From: Thinopyrum elongatum
Taxonomy: Eukaryota > Streptophyta > Magnoliopsida > Poales > Poaceae
DNA: 64,000 bases
NCBI GenBank assembly: GCA_011799875.1
Contig: CM022303.1
Location: 429,645,108-429,709,107, forward strand
Direction: 5' to 3'
The notes under the pieces are model-generated. The model did not search any database. It was not told the DNA's origin and saw nothing but the letters and a program-made list of their open reading frames with translations. A program made the position numbers and the translations under genes. The stretch's first letter is position 1; each line of letters opens with the position of its first letter. Below, piece by piece: positions 11,785 through 24,565 of this stretch.

Positions 11785-13354
11785 TGATACATCTCCAACG
11801 TATCTATAATTTTTTATTGTTCCATGCTATTATATTATCATTCTTGCATGTTTTACAATCATTTTATAGTCATTTTATATCATTTTTTGGTACTAACCTA
11901 TTGACATAGTGCCCAGTGCCAGTTGTTGTTTTCTGCTTGTTTTTTACATCGCAGGAAATCAATAATAAACGAAGTCCAAACACAGCGAAAGTTTTTGTGG
12001 ATTTTTTGGACGAGAAGACATCCAGTGGGCCAAGAAAGCACCTGAGGGGAGCACAACCCACCAGGGCGCGCCTGGGGGCCTAGGCGCGCCCCGGTGGGTT
12101 GTGCCCACCTCGGTGGCCTCCCACACCGCCTCTTTGCTCTATAAATACCCCAATATTCCAGAAACCCTAGGGGAGTCGACGAAAATCAATTCCAGCCGCC
12201 GCAAGTTCCAGAAACACCAGATCCAGTCTAGACACCATCACGGAGGGGTTCATCATGTCCATTGGTGCCTCTCCGATGATGCGTGAGTAGTTCTTTGTAG
12301 ACCTACGGGTCCGTATTTAGTAGCTAGATGGCTTCCTCTCTCTCTCTCTTGATTATCAATACAATGGTCTCTTGGAGATCCATATGATGTAAGTCTTTTT
12401 GCGGTGTGTTTGTTGGGATCCGATGAACTTTGAGTTTATGATCAGATCTATGTTTTTATCCATGAAAGTTATTTGAGTCTTCTTTGATCTCTTATATGCA
12501 TGATTTCTTATAGCCTCGTATTTCTTCTCTGATATTTGGGTTTTGTTTGGCCAACTTGATCTATTTATGTTGCAATGGGAAGAGGTGCTTTGTGATGGGT
12601 TCGATCTTACGGTGCTTGATCCCAGTGACAGAAGGGGAAATGACACGTATGTATCGTTGCTATTAAGGATAACAAGATGGGGTCTATTTCTACATAAATA
12701 GATCTTGTCTACATCATGTCATCATTCTTATTGCATTACTCCGTTTTTCCATGAACTTAATACACTAGATGCATGCTGGATAGCGGTCGATGTGTGGAGT
12801 AATAGTAGTAGATGCAGGCAGGAGCTGGTCTACTAATCTTGGACGTGATGCCTATATAATGATCATTGCCTGGATATCATCATGATTATTTGAAGTTCTA
12901 TCAATTGCCCAACAGTAATTGTTTTCCCACCGTTTGCTATTTTTCTCGAGAGAAGCCACTAGTGAAACCTACGGCCCCCGGTTCTCTTCTCATCATATTT
13001 GCCTTTGCAATCTATTTTCCTTTGCTTTTATTTTCAGATCTATTAAACCAAAAATACAAAAATACCTTGCTGCAATTTATTTATTTTGCGATCTATTTAT
13101 CCGATCTATCACAACTTTATCACATCTTCTCGCCAACTTGAGGCATCGTTACCCGAAAGGGATTGACAACCCCTTTAACACGTCAGGTTGCGGGTATTTG
13201 TTATTTGTGTGCTGGGGCTGTTTACATTGTGTTGCTTCATTCTCCTACTGGTTCGATAACCTTGGTCTCATCACTTAGGGAAATACCTACCGTCGATGTG
13301 CTGCATCATCCCTTCCTCTTTGGGGAAATACCGACGTAGTTCAAGCAGGCATCA
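11785..13354 (+). repeat. 3' LTR of the Sabrina-like element
   Basis: Starts TGATACATCTCCAACGTATC immediately after the polypurine tract (11771-11784) and ends AGCAGGCATCA, followed by the ATAGG target duplication. It is colinear with 6720-8289 throughout, including the TATA-like CTATAAATACCCC near 12140. Confidence 0.92.
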
Positions 13355-15258
13355 ATAGGATACCCTAAGGAAACAATTGGGTACACCTTCTACCACAGAT
13401 CCGAAGGCAAGATCTTTGTTGCCAGGAATGGAACATTTCGAAAGAAGTGAGTGGGAGGAAAGTAGAACTTGTTGAGGTAATTGTACCTTCTCTCGAATTG
13501 GAAAGTAGCACATCAGAGAAATCCGTTCCCGTGATGCCTACACCAACTAGAGAGGAAGCTAATGATGATGATCATGAAACTTCAGATCAAGTTACTACTG
13601 GACCTCGTAGGTCGAACAGAGCATGTTCCGCACCAGAGTGGTACGGTAATCCTGTCCTGGAAGTCATGTTACTAGACCATGGAGAACCTACGAACTATGA
13701 AGAAGCTATGATGAGCCCAGATTCTGATAAATGGCTTGACGCCATGAAATCTGAGATAGGATCCATGTATGAGAACAAAGTGTGGACTTTCGTGGACTTG
13801 CCCGATGATCGGCGAGCCATAGAGAATAAATGGATCTTCAAGAAGAAGACTGACGCTGATGGTAATGTTACTGCCTACAAAGCTCGACTTGTCGCGAAAG
13901 GTTTTCGACAAGTTCAAGGAGTTGACTACGATGAGACTTTCTCACCCGTAGCGATGCTTAAGTCTGTCCGAATCATGTTAGCAATTGTCACATTTTATGA
14001 TTACGAAATCTAGCAAATGGACGTCAAAACTGCATTCCTTAATGGATTTCTTAAAGAAGAGTTGTATATGACGCAACCAGAAGGTTTTGTCGATCCTAAA
14101 GGTGCTAACAAAGTGTGCAAGCTCCAGCAATCCATCTATGGACTGGTGCAAGCATCTCGGAGTTGGAATATACTCTTTGATGAGGTGATCAAAGCATATG
14201 GTTTTATACAGACTTTCGGAGAAGCCTGTATTTACAAGAAAGTGAGTGGGAGCTCTGTAGCATTTCTAATATTATATGTGGATGACATATTGTTGATTGG
14301 AAATGATGTAGAATTTCTGGATAGCATAAAAGGATACTTGAATAAGAGTTTTTCAATGAAAGACCTCGGTGAAGCTGCTTATATATTGGGCATCAAGATC
14401 TATAGAGATAGATCAAGACGCTTAATAGGACTTTCACAAAGCACATACCTTGACAAAGTTTTGAAGAAGTTCAAAATGGATCAGTCAAAGAAAGGGTTCT
14501 TGCCTGTGTTGCAAGGTGTGAAATTGAGTCAGACTCAAAGCCCGACCACTGCAGAAGATAGAGAGAAAATGTAAGTCATTCCCTATGCCTCAGCCATAGG
14601 TTTTATCATGTATGCTATGCTGTGTACCAGACCTGATGTGTGCCTTGCCATAAGTCTGGCAGGGAGGTACAAAATTAATCCAGGAGTGGATCACTGGACA
14701 GCGGTCAAGAACACCCTGAAGTACCTAAAAAGGATCAAGGATATGTTTCTCTTTTATTGGGGTGACAAAGAGCTCGTCGTAAATGGTTACGTCGATGCTA
14801 GGTTTGACACTGATCCGGATGACTCTAAGTCACAAACCGGATACGTATTTATATTGAATGGTGGAGCTGTCAGTTGGTGCAGTTCCAAGCAGAGCGTCGT
14901 GGCGGGATATACATGTGAAGCGAAGTACATGGCTACTTCGGAAGCAGCAAATGAAGGAGTCTGGATGAAGGAGTTCATATCCGATCTAGGGGTAATACCT
15001 AGTGCATCGGGTCCAATGAAAATCTTTTGTGACAATACTGGAGCAATTGCTTTGGCAAAGGAATCCAGATTTCACAAAAGAACCAAACACATCAAGAGAC
15101 GCTTCAACTCCATCCGTGATCAAGTCAAGGAGGGAGACATAGAAATTTGCAAAATACATACGGATCTGAATGTAGCAGACCCGTTGACTAAACCTCTTCC
15201 ACGAGCAAAACATGATCAGCACCAAGACTCCATGGGTGTTAGATTCATTACAATGTAA
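13355..15258 (+). pseudogene. rt-rnh: Copia reverse transcriptase and RNase H, two in-frame stops
   Basis: Continuation of Copia pol after the nested element. A small deletion and frame change near 13440 removes a few residues before EVSGRKVEL. From 13447 one frame runs to 15258 with stops only at 14011 and 14572. RT motifs: VTAYKARLVAKGFRQ, YDETFSPVA, QMDVKTAFLNG, the catalytic YVDD in ILYVDDILL (about 14270-14295), and KDLGEAAYILGI. RNase H follows from 14620 with YVDARFDTDPDDSKSQTGY, KQSVVAGYTCEAKYMA and HKRTKHIKRR. A single reading frame with only point stops means decay by substitution rather than rearrangement. Confidence 0.85.
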
Positions 15259-15291
15259 TCTAGATTATTGACTCTAGTGTAAGTGGGAGAC

Positions 15292-17055
15292 TGAAGGAAA
15301 TATGCCCTAGAGGCAATAATAAAGTTGTTATTTTATATTTCCTTATTCATGATAAAGTTTTATTATTCATGCTAGAATTGTATTGATCAGAAACCTAAAT
15401 ACATGTGTGAATATATAAACAAACACCGTGTCCCTAGTGAGCCTCTACTTGACTAGCTCGTTGATCAAAGATGGTTAAGGTTTCCTAAACATGGACATGA
15501 GTTGTCATTTGATAACGGGATCACATCATTAGGAGAATGATGTGATGGACAAGACCCATCCGTTAGCTTAGCATTATGATCATTCAGTTTTATTGCTATT
15601 GCTTTCTTCATGTCAAATACATATTCCTTTGACTATGCGATTATGCAACTCCCGGATACCGGAGGAATGCCTTATGTGCTATCAAACGTCACAACGTAAC
15701 TAGGTGATTATAAAGATGCTCTACAGGTATCTCCGAAGGTGTTTGTTGAGTTGGCATAGATCGAGATTAGGATTTGTCACTCCGAGTATCAGAGATGTAT
15801 CTCTGGGCCCTCTCGGTAATACACATCATAAGCTTGCAAGCAAACGACTAAGGAGTTAGTCACGAGGTGATGTATTACGGAACGAGTAAAGAGATTTGCC
15901 GGTAACGAGATTGAACTAGGTATGAAGATACCGACGATCGAATCTCGGGCAAGTAACATACCGATAGACAAAGGGAATAACGTATGTTGTCATAATGGTT
16001 CGACCAATAAAGATCTTCGTAGAATATGTAGGAGCCAATATGAGCATCCAGGTTCCGCTATTGGTTATTGACCGGAGAGGTGTCTCGGTCATGTCTACAT
16101 ACTTCTCGAACCCGTAGGGTCCGCATGCTTAACGTTCGATGACGATATAGTATTATATGAGTTATGTGATTTGGTGACCGAATGTTGTTCGGAGTCCCGG
16201 ATGACATCACCGACATGACGAGGAGTCTCGAAATGGTCAAGAGGTAAAGATTGATATATATGACGATAGTATTCGGACACCGGAAGTGTTCCGGAGGGTA
16301 ATGGGTACATATCAGGTCACCGAAAGGGGCCGGGTTCCGGGCACCCCCGGCAAAAGATATGGGCCTTATGGGCCAAGAGGGGAAACACACCAGCCACGAG
16401 GGGCTGGTGCGCCCCCCATATGGGCCGAACCAGGGGAAGAAGGAAAGAGGGGAAGAGAAAGGAAAGGGGGGCGATTCGGGCTCCCCCTTCCCTTTCTCCC
16501 CCTCCTCTTTCCTTCCCCCTCCGGCATATATGGCAGGGGGCGCGCGGCTTGGGAGGAGCCCAAGTAGGATTCTGTCCTACTTGGGGTGCCTCCTGGCCTC
16601 TCCCCTCCCCCTCCCACCTATATATATGTGGGGGGCGTCCCTAGCACACACCAGACAATTGCCTAGCCGTGTGCGGCGCCCCCCTCCACCGTTTACACAC
16701 CCGGTCATATTTTCGTTGTGCTTAGGCAAAGCCCTACGGGGATCACTTCACCATCACCGTCACCACGCTGTCGTGCTGACGGAACTAATCTACTACCTCG
16801 ACGTCATGCTGTATCAAGAAGGTGAGGGACGTCACCAAGCTGAACGTGTGCAGAACTCGGAGGTGCCGTACGTTCGGTACTTGATCGGTCGGAGCTAGAA
16901 GAAGTTCGACAACATCAACCGCGTTGTTAAACGCTTCCACTTACGTTCTACGAGCGTACGTAGACACACTCTCCCCCTCATTGCTATGCATCTCCATGGA
17001 TAGATCATTGCGTGTGCATAGAATTTTTTTGTTTTCCATGCAACGATTCCCAACA
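15292..17055 (+). repeat. 3' LTR of the Angela-like element with polypurine tract
   Basis: The purine run AAGTGGGAGA (15281-15290) is the polypurine tract priming plus-strand synthesis. The LTR starts TGAAGGAAATATGCCC at 15292 (family consensus TGTTGGAAAT) and ends TTCCCAACA at 17055, 1764 bp, the usual Angela LTR size. A GC-rich zone with a TATATATA run lies at 16360-16640. The putative target duplication is CATCT (17056-17060); its partner is off the window. Confidence 0.85.
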
Positions 17056-19910
17056 CATCTATCAAGTACCTACGCATAAACTTTCATCTCCTTGCATTTA
17101 CTTTATTTTCCATTTGCCTCTCGTTTTCATCTCCCCCACTTCTAAAAAAACATTTTATCGAAAAAACACAAAAATGTTTTACTTTGTTGCTTTGCTTGTT
17201 TGTTTTCCATAATTGTATGTTTATTGAAAATCAGAAAACAAAAAGCTTATTGATCCTCATGCACTTGCTAATCTTTTTAAAAGATCCAATTATGATGAAC
17301 TAATTGCTAGTGAATTGAGTTCACTAGATTATCTTTATGAAGTTTTTCTTGAGATTCGTGAATCTGAAAATTGTGATGAAGTGTTAAAAGAAGAAATGTA
17401 TAAGGTGATTCATGATAGTTCCTTGAATGAAAAGCATGATTGCAATGATGTTATTATAAATTCTAATAATGTCAATTGTGCTAATAATATGCAAAACCCT
17501 AAGCTTGGGGATGCTAATTTTGCTATGTCCACTACTTATTGCAATGATCATGATTGGGGTGATTCTTCTTATGATCTTGTAAGTTTATTTAAGCCTCATG
17601 ATGAATATGACATTGATAATAGTGTTTGCAATAATATTGAAAGTGGGTTTGGAAGAGTCCCAACTTTAGGTAATAATGATTCCACTACTTTGGAGAATGA
17701 TCAATTTTTTTTAATAAAAGTGGGCTTGGAGAGGTCATGACTTTATTTAATGATAATCCCACTATATTGGAAGAGTGTCAACTTTGCATGCATATGGATC
17801 ATGTAGAGAATATATTATGTGATAGCTATATTGTTGAATTTGAATATGATCCCACATGTAATTATTATGAGAGAGGTAAATATGGTTGTAGAAATTTTCA
17901 TGTTACTAAATTACCTCTCTTCATGTTGAGATTCTCTATGTTCTATTCTTCTTGCTTGCATATGCTAGTCTTTGCTTGTTTTGATAATTTGTTTGCTTAT
18001 AAAATGTCTATGCATAGGAAGTATAATAGACTTAAGTGTGTTTGTCAAATGTTTTATGATGCTCTCTTCGTGTTTCAATTACTATCTTTTATGTGAGCAT
18101 CATTGAAATCTCAAGCCTATCTTGATGGCTATAAAGAAAGAGCTTGTTGGGAGGCAACCCAATAGTTATTATTTTTCTGCTTTCTTGAGTATATACAATT
18201 ATGCTGCTGTTATAATTGTGTTTTAGTGTTTTAATTAGTGTTTGTGCCAAGTAGAGCCTTTGGGATGATTTGAGTGATAGTTGATTTGATTCTGTGCATT
18301 AATAGAAACTTTTGCATCCAGTAGTAGAATTGTTAAAATTTGCTGGAGCATGATAAATTCTGAATTTTTTACACATGATTGATATACAAATTTCCCAAGT
18401 TCTCCTAATTTTTCAGAATTTTTGGAGTTACAGAAGTATGGTCAAAGTTCAGATTACTACAGACTGTTCTGTTTTTGATTTATTCTATTTTCGTTGCATT
18501 GTGTGCTTATTTTGATGAATCTATGGATTGTATCGGGGGGGTATAAGCAATGGTAAAGTTAGAATATAGTAGGTATAATGCAATAACAAAATATGAATGG
18601 GTTTGCAACAGTACTTAAAGTGGTGATTGCTTTATTATACGAACGAATCTCACGAAGGCTTTGTTAAGTTTTGTGTGATTGAAGTTTTCAAGTTTTGGGC
18701 GAGATCACGATGGATAAAGGAATAAGGAGTGGCAAGAGCCTAAGCTTGGGGATTCCCAAGGCATCCCAAGGTAATATTGAAGGACTCCCAAGCAACTAAG
18801 CTTGGGGATGCCCCGGAAGGCATCCCCTCTTTCTTCTAACGACCATCGGTAATTTTACTTGGAGCTATATTTTTATTCGTCACATATCATGAGTTTTGCT
18901 TAGAGCGTCTTGTATTATATGAGTCTTTGCTTTGTTTATTATTTACTTTGTCACAATCATCCCTGCTGAACACACTTGTTTGACAGAGCCACACGCATAT
19001 CATGATTTGCTAGAATACTCTATGTGCTTCACTTAAATCTTTTGAGCTAGGTAGTTGCTCTAGTACTTCACTTATATCTTTTTGAGCACGGCTTCACTTA
19101 TATTATTTTGAGAGTTGGAAAATTTTAAAGAAATATGCTCTCATATGCTTCACTTATATTATTTTGAGAGTTGGAAAATTTTAAAGAAATATGCTGTCAT
19201 GCTTCACTTATATTAGTTTGAGAGATGAAAATTTTGAAGAAGTATTTATGCTCTCGTGCTTCACTTAGATATTTTTTAGAGTTAGGAATAGTAATGGTAA
19301 TTTGCATGAGATATAAATTTGGTCCCAAAGTGATAGATATCCAAGGGGGGTATAATAAAAACTTTCATGAAGATCATTGGATATTATGAACTTGATTCCT
19401 TGCAATAGTTTCTCAATATGGAGGTAGTGATACGTGAGTCATGTTTGTGAGTAATTATGCTTTAGTAAGATTGTTGGCGTTAAGGTTTGTGATTCCCTAT
19501 GCATGCACGTAAAGTCAATAATTATGCAATGAAATTATATCCTACTTGTGGTGCATTATTCAGTCTAAATTATTTTCAATGCTCGTTTATGACCGTTTTT
19601 GTTTTTTGGTTGGTTGCTTCTCAATCTAGCCTTCCCTTGTACTAAGCGGGAATAGTGCTTGTGCATCCAACTCCTTAAACCCAAAGGTGTGCCAAATGAG
19701 TCCACCATACCTACCTATATGTGGTATTTCCATGCCGTTCCAAGTAAATTTGTATGTGCCAACTCTAATTTTCAAAATGAATTTCCATTTTGTGTGCCCG
19801 TACCGCTCATGAAGCAGCAGGGGGTGGCCAATATTTTCCATGCTAGGTATTTTATTCTCATGATGAGTGTTTATTCACTTGTCATTGCACAAGAGTGTGG
19901 CAGGTAATAG
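17056..19910 (+). mobile_element. Interior of an older Sabrina-like element, host of the Angela insertion
   Basis: The first 110 bp match the post-PBS region of the nested Sabrina-like element (ctctcgttttcatctcccccactt). The tail repeats the 'gttgggaggcaacccaa', 'aagcttggggatgcc' and 'tgcttcactta' blocks seen at 9340-10450. The 5' LTR must lie left of the window, across the Angela element, and the 3' LTR is missing because CACTA sequence begins at 19911. This is the oldest layer of the left nest. Confidence 0.75.
17217..18096 (+). pseudogene. Unknown retrotransposon-encoded protein, frameshifted
   Basis: Two open frames overlap at ATGA (17737-17740): 17315-17740 and 17737-18096. A third in-frame extension upstream reads KLIDPHALANLFKRSNYDEL from about 17240. 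Together they look like one acidic, Asn/Asp-rich protein of about 290 residues with a Cys/Leu-rich tail (CNYYERGKYGCRNFHVTKLP, then a hydrophobic stretch LPLFMLRFSMFYSSCLHML). I do not recognise a known domain. It sits where gag/env-like ORFs occur in Sabrina-type elements and is likely a family-specific ORF. The one-base frame change at 17737 disrupts it. Confidence 0.5.
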
Positions 19911-21190
19911 CACTACAAAAAAACCACTTCCATGGTGATACGTGTTTGTCACAGTAGGTCACGTTTTCTGTCATGCATGTACATCCATGACGATTTTATG
20001 AAAGAATCAAGATAGTCATACCTGTGCTATTGTAGAAGTGTTCCATGACAATACCAAAATTATCATGACGGAAGTGTCCACTTCCATGATGATAAATGGC
20101 GCGTCATAGAAGTGCTTTCGTCAAGGGTAACCGACATGTGGCATCCAAGGTAACGGGTCGCCGTTAAGCTATCGGGTTCCGGTTTGGATCCGATAACCCG
20201 TTAACTGCCCGGACCAATGGGGATTTTCCACGTGTAAAATTCTCATTGGCCGTAGCAACCACATGTCAGCTCCGTGTTGAGACAGATGTCAACCGCGCAA
20301 TGGATAGGAGGCGCCTATGATACGTCGACACGTGGCAAGGCCCAACAATGGCCCATTTAGGTCAAAAGGCCGGCCCATTTGACTTGGTCAAATGGAAGCG
20401 GGCCGGCCCACGGAAAGCCTGCTATCGACCTGTTCGCATATAGCCCATTTACAGCCCGCTAACTCACGGCCCGTTATGACCTATTCGAATTAGGCCCAGT
20501 AACGTCATCTAGGCCATCCAATATGATTCCGACCCATTTTAACTTCCGGCCCAAGTATGGCCCATGACGTCTTTCGGCCCATATGAGGCCCTTTATAACT
20601 CTGGGCCCATTAAAGGCCCATGGTGAAACTGGCCCGTCATGAACAGTGTATCGCTTTATGCCCATTAACGGCCCATTATTCCACTAGGCTGTTTCCAGCC
20701 TGTGTTACCTTTCGGCCTTCTAAGGGCCCATTTATTCTTGGGCACATTTCCAGCATTTGGTTACTTACGGTTCGTTACTGGCATGTTCCGTTTGTGGGCC
20801 AAATTCAGCCTGTGGTTACAGTCAGCCCGTTTGTGGCCTGTTAACCCGTTGGGCTGTTTACAAAGCGTCATCAAATACGACCCATTAATGACCTGTTATG
20901 CCTGTCGATAGAATTAAGCCCGTTATACATATGGCCTATTAACGACCTGTTATGGTTTGGCCATAAACAGACGATTTCCACTCTAGCCCGTTTACGGCCC
21001 ATATTGCGGATTGTTATTGGTCCACGAATAGTACGGCCCATGTTTAGCCAATCGATCATACGGCCCGTAGAAGGCCCAATGATTCTACGGACCGTAGAAG
21101 GACCATGGATCCTACGGCCCGTAGGAGTGACATGGTCACTACAACGGTCAATATGTTGCCCATGGTTATTGTGGCCTAGTTTAAAAAAAA
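19911..21190. repeat. CACTA terminus and subterminal repeat array
   Basis: The first 220 bp carry repeats of 'cttccatgatga' and 'tcatgacggaagtg' in both orientations. From 20330 to 21180 a dense field of short GGCCCATT / GGCCCGTT motifs occurs on both strands every 15-30 bp. Such clustered short repeats near CACTA ends are the usual transposase (TNPA/TNP1-type) binding sites; that role is inferred from the family. Confidence 0.65.
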
Positions 21191-21440
21191 TATTTGGCGC
21201 TAAAATGCAGTGACTACAACCAAACAAATAAACAAGACAATAAGGAAATAAATAAGCAAGCAACTTACGCTAGGCTATTACGACTATTACACATATTACA
21301 TCCACTGGGCATCAAAGTTCGCCACCAGTGCAAATATAGGGAACAAAGCAGCATATTACATACACTGGGTCTAAATTGCCACCAGTGCAAATAAACGCGG
21401 CAGCAAAACAAGTCCAGAACTAAAACCACTTCAGAAGAGC

Positions 21441-21878
21441 TCAAGAAACGATATCCTGAATACCCACCATGCTGGCGAGAAGCTTAGCAAGCTTATTAGT
21501 TTTCTCTTGTTTGGCACTAAAATCCTCCAGCGCTTGATGTTGCACCAGAAAGTATGCATCTGAATTCTGCAGGGACTTCCTCAATTCTTCGGCTTCTTGC
21601 CGCAGCATAGCTGACTGATGCCTTTCAGCTTATAGCTGAGACTGAAGAAGCCGAAGTGATCCAGGCAGCGAGTTCGAAGAGCTTGTGCCAGTGGTAGTGA
21701 CCAGTAACTCGAACACTACATCAACACAGGACTTTGGGTTTATCTCACTTTCTACAAGATAGTTTTTATCACATTTCACGGATACCAACAGGGTTGTCTC
21801 ACTATCTTGAACATTATCTGCATTACTTCCTCTACCATTGCATAATGGGGTACTCTTCTCCAATATTCTGTTCGCATT
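21441..21878 (-). pseudogene. CACTA-encoded protein, C-terminal coiled-coil exon
   Basis: A minus-strand exon after an acceptor (…cttgtag at 21879-21885). It reads through LLVSVKCDKNYLVESEINPKS and SLRLLQSQL, meets a TAA at 21630-21632, then continues in the same frame as MLRQEAEELRKSLQNSDAYF and LEDFSAKQEKTNKLAKLLAS to a TGA at 21441. The second half is a charged heptad-like coiled coil typical of the C-terminus of CACTA-encoded DNA-binding proteins. The single TAA is the only break in this exon. Assignment to a specific CACTA protein is not possible from motifs. Confidence 0.5.
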
Positions 21879-22474
21879 CTACAAGAGAAACAAGCAGACA
21901 CATCAACGGTTATCATGTAGTATATGAAACTCATTTTGGTAAACCGGTTCAATAGTAAGGTGGATAGGATAACAACATGAAACAAACATATATCTATGTA
22001 CTATGGTCACTGAATTGTCTATATCATTCTAGTTTATGTTGGCAAATAAAGATAGAGACATAGTTCAAATCATATCTTTTTAAGACACAATAGCAGACAG
22101 AATATAAGTGTGGGAAACTACAAGCACCAACAACACTTGTAATGTGCATGACATGAGAACATAACTGTTTATACAACTGAAACTGAAATCAACATAGAGC
22201 AAGAAGTTAGAACAGCAATGCAGTTAAAGAAACAGGTGTAAAGCATACCTGTTGCGCCATTGGAGTTTCAATTGGATCCTTCTAATTCAAAAATAGTTGG
22301 TATGAGTAAATACAATGATGCAAGAGCAAAGGAGTATGCATCATAGCTACGGAATCTGACCTAACAGTTGCTCTTCTGCTTTAAACATGGAGTTTGGGTT
22401 TGCTGTGGTGGTCTTCATGCTTTGGGCACTGCAATTGCCTTACAAACTGCTCGTGTGGGGGTACTCTATGGTGG

Positions 22475-24200
22475 ACATGGTGCTGTGTCCACTAGAATTG
22501 GGTTACTATCTGCTGGGGTTGGGGTTAGATGGGGTGTAGCTAGTTCTCTGTCCAACAGTGTAGGTGTACAATTTGGAAGAGTCTCGATTATGTGTGGTGG
22601 GGCTAGTTTGTGGGCCAGTACAACCATGGTTCTATCTACATCGACGGGTACCACCATCTTTTGTGAAGAACGGGTTTTTACTCCCTTAGATATGGCCATC
22701 ACCCCCTCGAATTCAAATGGCTAATAAACAAGAAAATAAATTGAATGTACAGACATTGTATGATAGACAGATGTGGTAATTCACATATATGTTGTCTAAC
22801 CAAACATGACAGCATGACCAAATTTCACATATATGATGGCTAACTAAACAGGATAGCATAACACAGTTTTAGATATATGATGGATAACTTAACAGGATAT
22901 AATGGCATAATTCAACATATGATGAGTATCTAAACACGATGACATGACATAACTATATGATGTCTTTCTAAAATAGGTTGGGATGAAATAATTCACATAC
23001 ATGTTGTCTAAGTATACAGGATGGCATGATATAATTCACATAATTGATTCATATACTAAGCAGCCGACACTCGCATGTATGATCTCTAAACTAAGAAAAT
23101 GGCATTGAATATTGTGTATATGATGTCTAAACTAATCAATGCAAGACACCATATGCATGATATGAGAAATATAAACATTGCAAGTTAGAGCGTACACCTC
23201 AGGTGGGATATAGGACTGGTCATCTATCTCTGAATCGTCGTCTGAGGAGCTACCTGTAACCATCGATATATATGCTTCAACAGGTACCATTGTCTGCTCT
23301 GAAGACCTTGTTTTCACTCCGGATTTTTTCATAACCGGCTCAAATGGCTGATGCACATATACACAGATTGTGGACAAATGGAATATGTAATGAAAAAAAG
23401 GATGGCATGAGATAATTCACATATATGATGCCTAGCTACACAGGATGGAGGTGCATAATTCACATATATGATAACTGGCTAAAAAACATGGCATTGCATA
23501 ATTCAGATATCTAATATAGAAAGTAAACATGAGGCATTCACACAAAGCATGCCTAATCTAAGGAGATGGCATGGCAATGCAAGACACCATATGCATGATA
23601 TGAGCAATATAGCCCTACCAAGTTAGAGCATACACCTCAGGGGGGAATACGACTGGTCATCTCTCTCTGAATCCTCCTATGAGGAGCTATCTGTAACCAG
23701 CAAGAAATCTGCGTCGACAGGTAGCACTGACTGCTCAGAAGACCTTGTTTTCACTCCAGATTTTCCCATCACCGACTCAAATGGCTGATGCAAAGGAAGA
23801 GTAGATGAATGTACAAACATTGTCGACAAATGGAATACATGATGAAAAAAAATAGTATGGCACGATACAATTCACATATACGATGACTGGCTAAACAGGA
23901 TGGCATTGCATGATTCACGTATATGATGCCTGGCTAAATAGGATGGCATTGCATAATTCACATATATGATATAGAAACCAAAGAGGTGGCATTCACACAA
24001 AGCAAATCCAAACTAAGCTGATGACATATAAGATGTATAAAGTAAGCAATGCGAGTCGCCATATGCATGATATGACCAACGTCAGCATGCCAGGTTAGAG
24101 CAAACACCTCAGGGGGTAAATAGGAGTGGTCGGCTCACTCTGAATCACCCTCTGAACAGTTATCTTCCTCTGGAATACAATCTGGAATGGGGGAGGGGGG
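22475..24200 (-). pseudogene. Tandemly duplicated CACTA exons (three to four copies)
   Basis: The peptide motif PFE..M.KSGVKTRSS recurs on the minus strand at about 22700 (SKGVKTRSSQKMVVPVD), 23345 (MKKSGVKTRSSEQTMVPV) and 23785 (GKSGVKTRSSEQSVLPVD). The second half of the exon (SE.DDQSY.PPEV before a GT donor) occurs at 23200, 23640 and, with a stop, 24110. Spacing of the last three is about 440-470 bp, with similar AT-rich introns full of 'cacatatatgatg'. These are segmental duplications of one exon plus intron. The third copy contains a TAG and the fourth a TGA. Function unknown. Confidence 0.55.
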
Positions 24201-24565
24201 CCCCCACTGCACCCACCATGGACGGCGCCTGCATGACATTATACTCCCATGCAACAGTCTTCTCTTTTTCTCTACATGTTCAGTACGATTGTGCACAATA
24301 ATTGTCATACATAATAAAAAAACATAGTTAGATTATGTAAGGCCTAAGGGGTGCATGCAGAAATCAAGACTGATGGTAGCTAATGAGTGAATAGATCCAA
24401 AACTAATGATAGCAGGCAGATGATAGCTTTAGTTTCAAAAGATACTTGATGGCTCATCTACTGTTTGTTACCCACCCAACATGAACCACATAGAAGACTC
24501 GAGATGAACTAGATAGTACACATAGATACTATTCGTTGTGCCTCAATATGTGCCCCGCAGGCATT

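Larger units (their letters stand above)
6720..13354 (+). mobile_element. Complete non-autonomous Sabrina-like Gypsy element nested in Copia
   Basis: Two direct LTRs of 1570 bp (6720-8289 and 11785-13354) flank a 3495-bp interior with PBS, a degenerate gag and polypurine tract. Perfect 5-bp target duplications ATAGG lie at 6715-6719 and 13355-13359. Outside them the Copia integrase frame (...CVFIG / YPKETIGY) rejoins exactly, which proves the boundaries. No protease, RT or integrase is present, so mobilisation needed enzymes in trans. The name rests on the TGATACGTCTCC start and the AAGCTTGGGGATGC tract and is tentative; WHAM is an alternative. Confidence 0.92.
5684..17055 (+). mobile_element. 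Angela/BARE-1-like Ty1/Copia element, interrupted
   Basis: Plus-strand Copia pieces at 5684-6719 and 13355-17055 join across the nested element 6720-13354. They contain the GAG-pre-integrase and integrase core, then RT, RNase H, polypurine tract and 3' LTR. The LTR start (TGAAGGAAATATGCCCTAGA) and end (...TTCCCAACA) are those of the Angela/WIS/BARE-1 family, known throughout Triticeae. The 5' LTR and gag lie to the left, beyond the Gypsy element that inserted at 5683/5684. Multiple stops and small deletions show an old copy. Confidence 0.85.

Noticed and set aside
13447..15258. Functional Copia polymerase
   Set aside because: In-frame stops at 14011 and 14572 and loss of sequence near 13440 rule out a full product.
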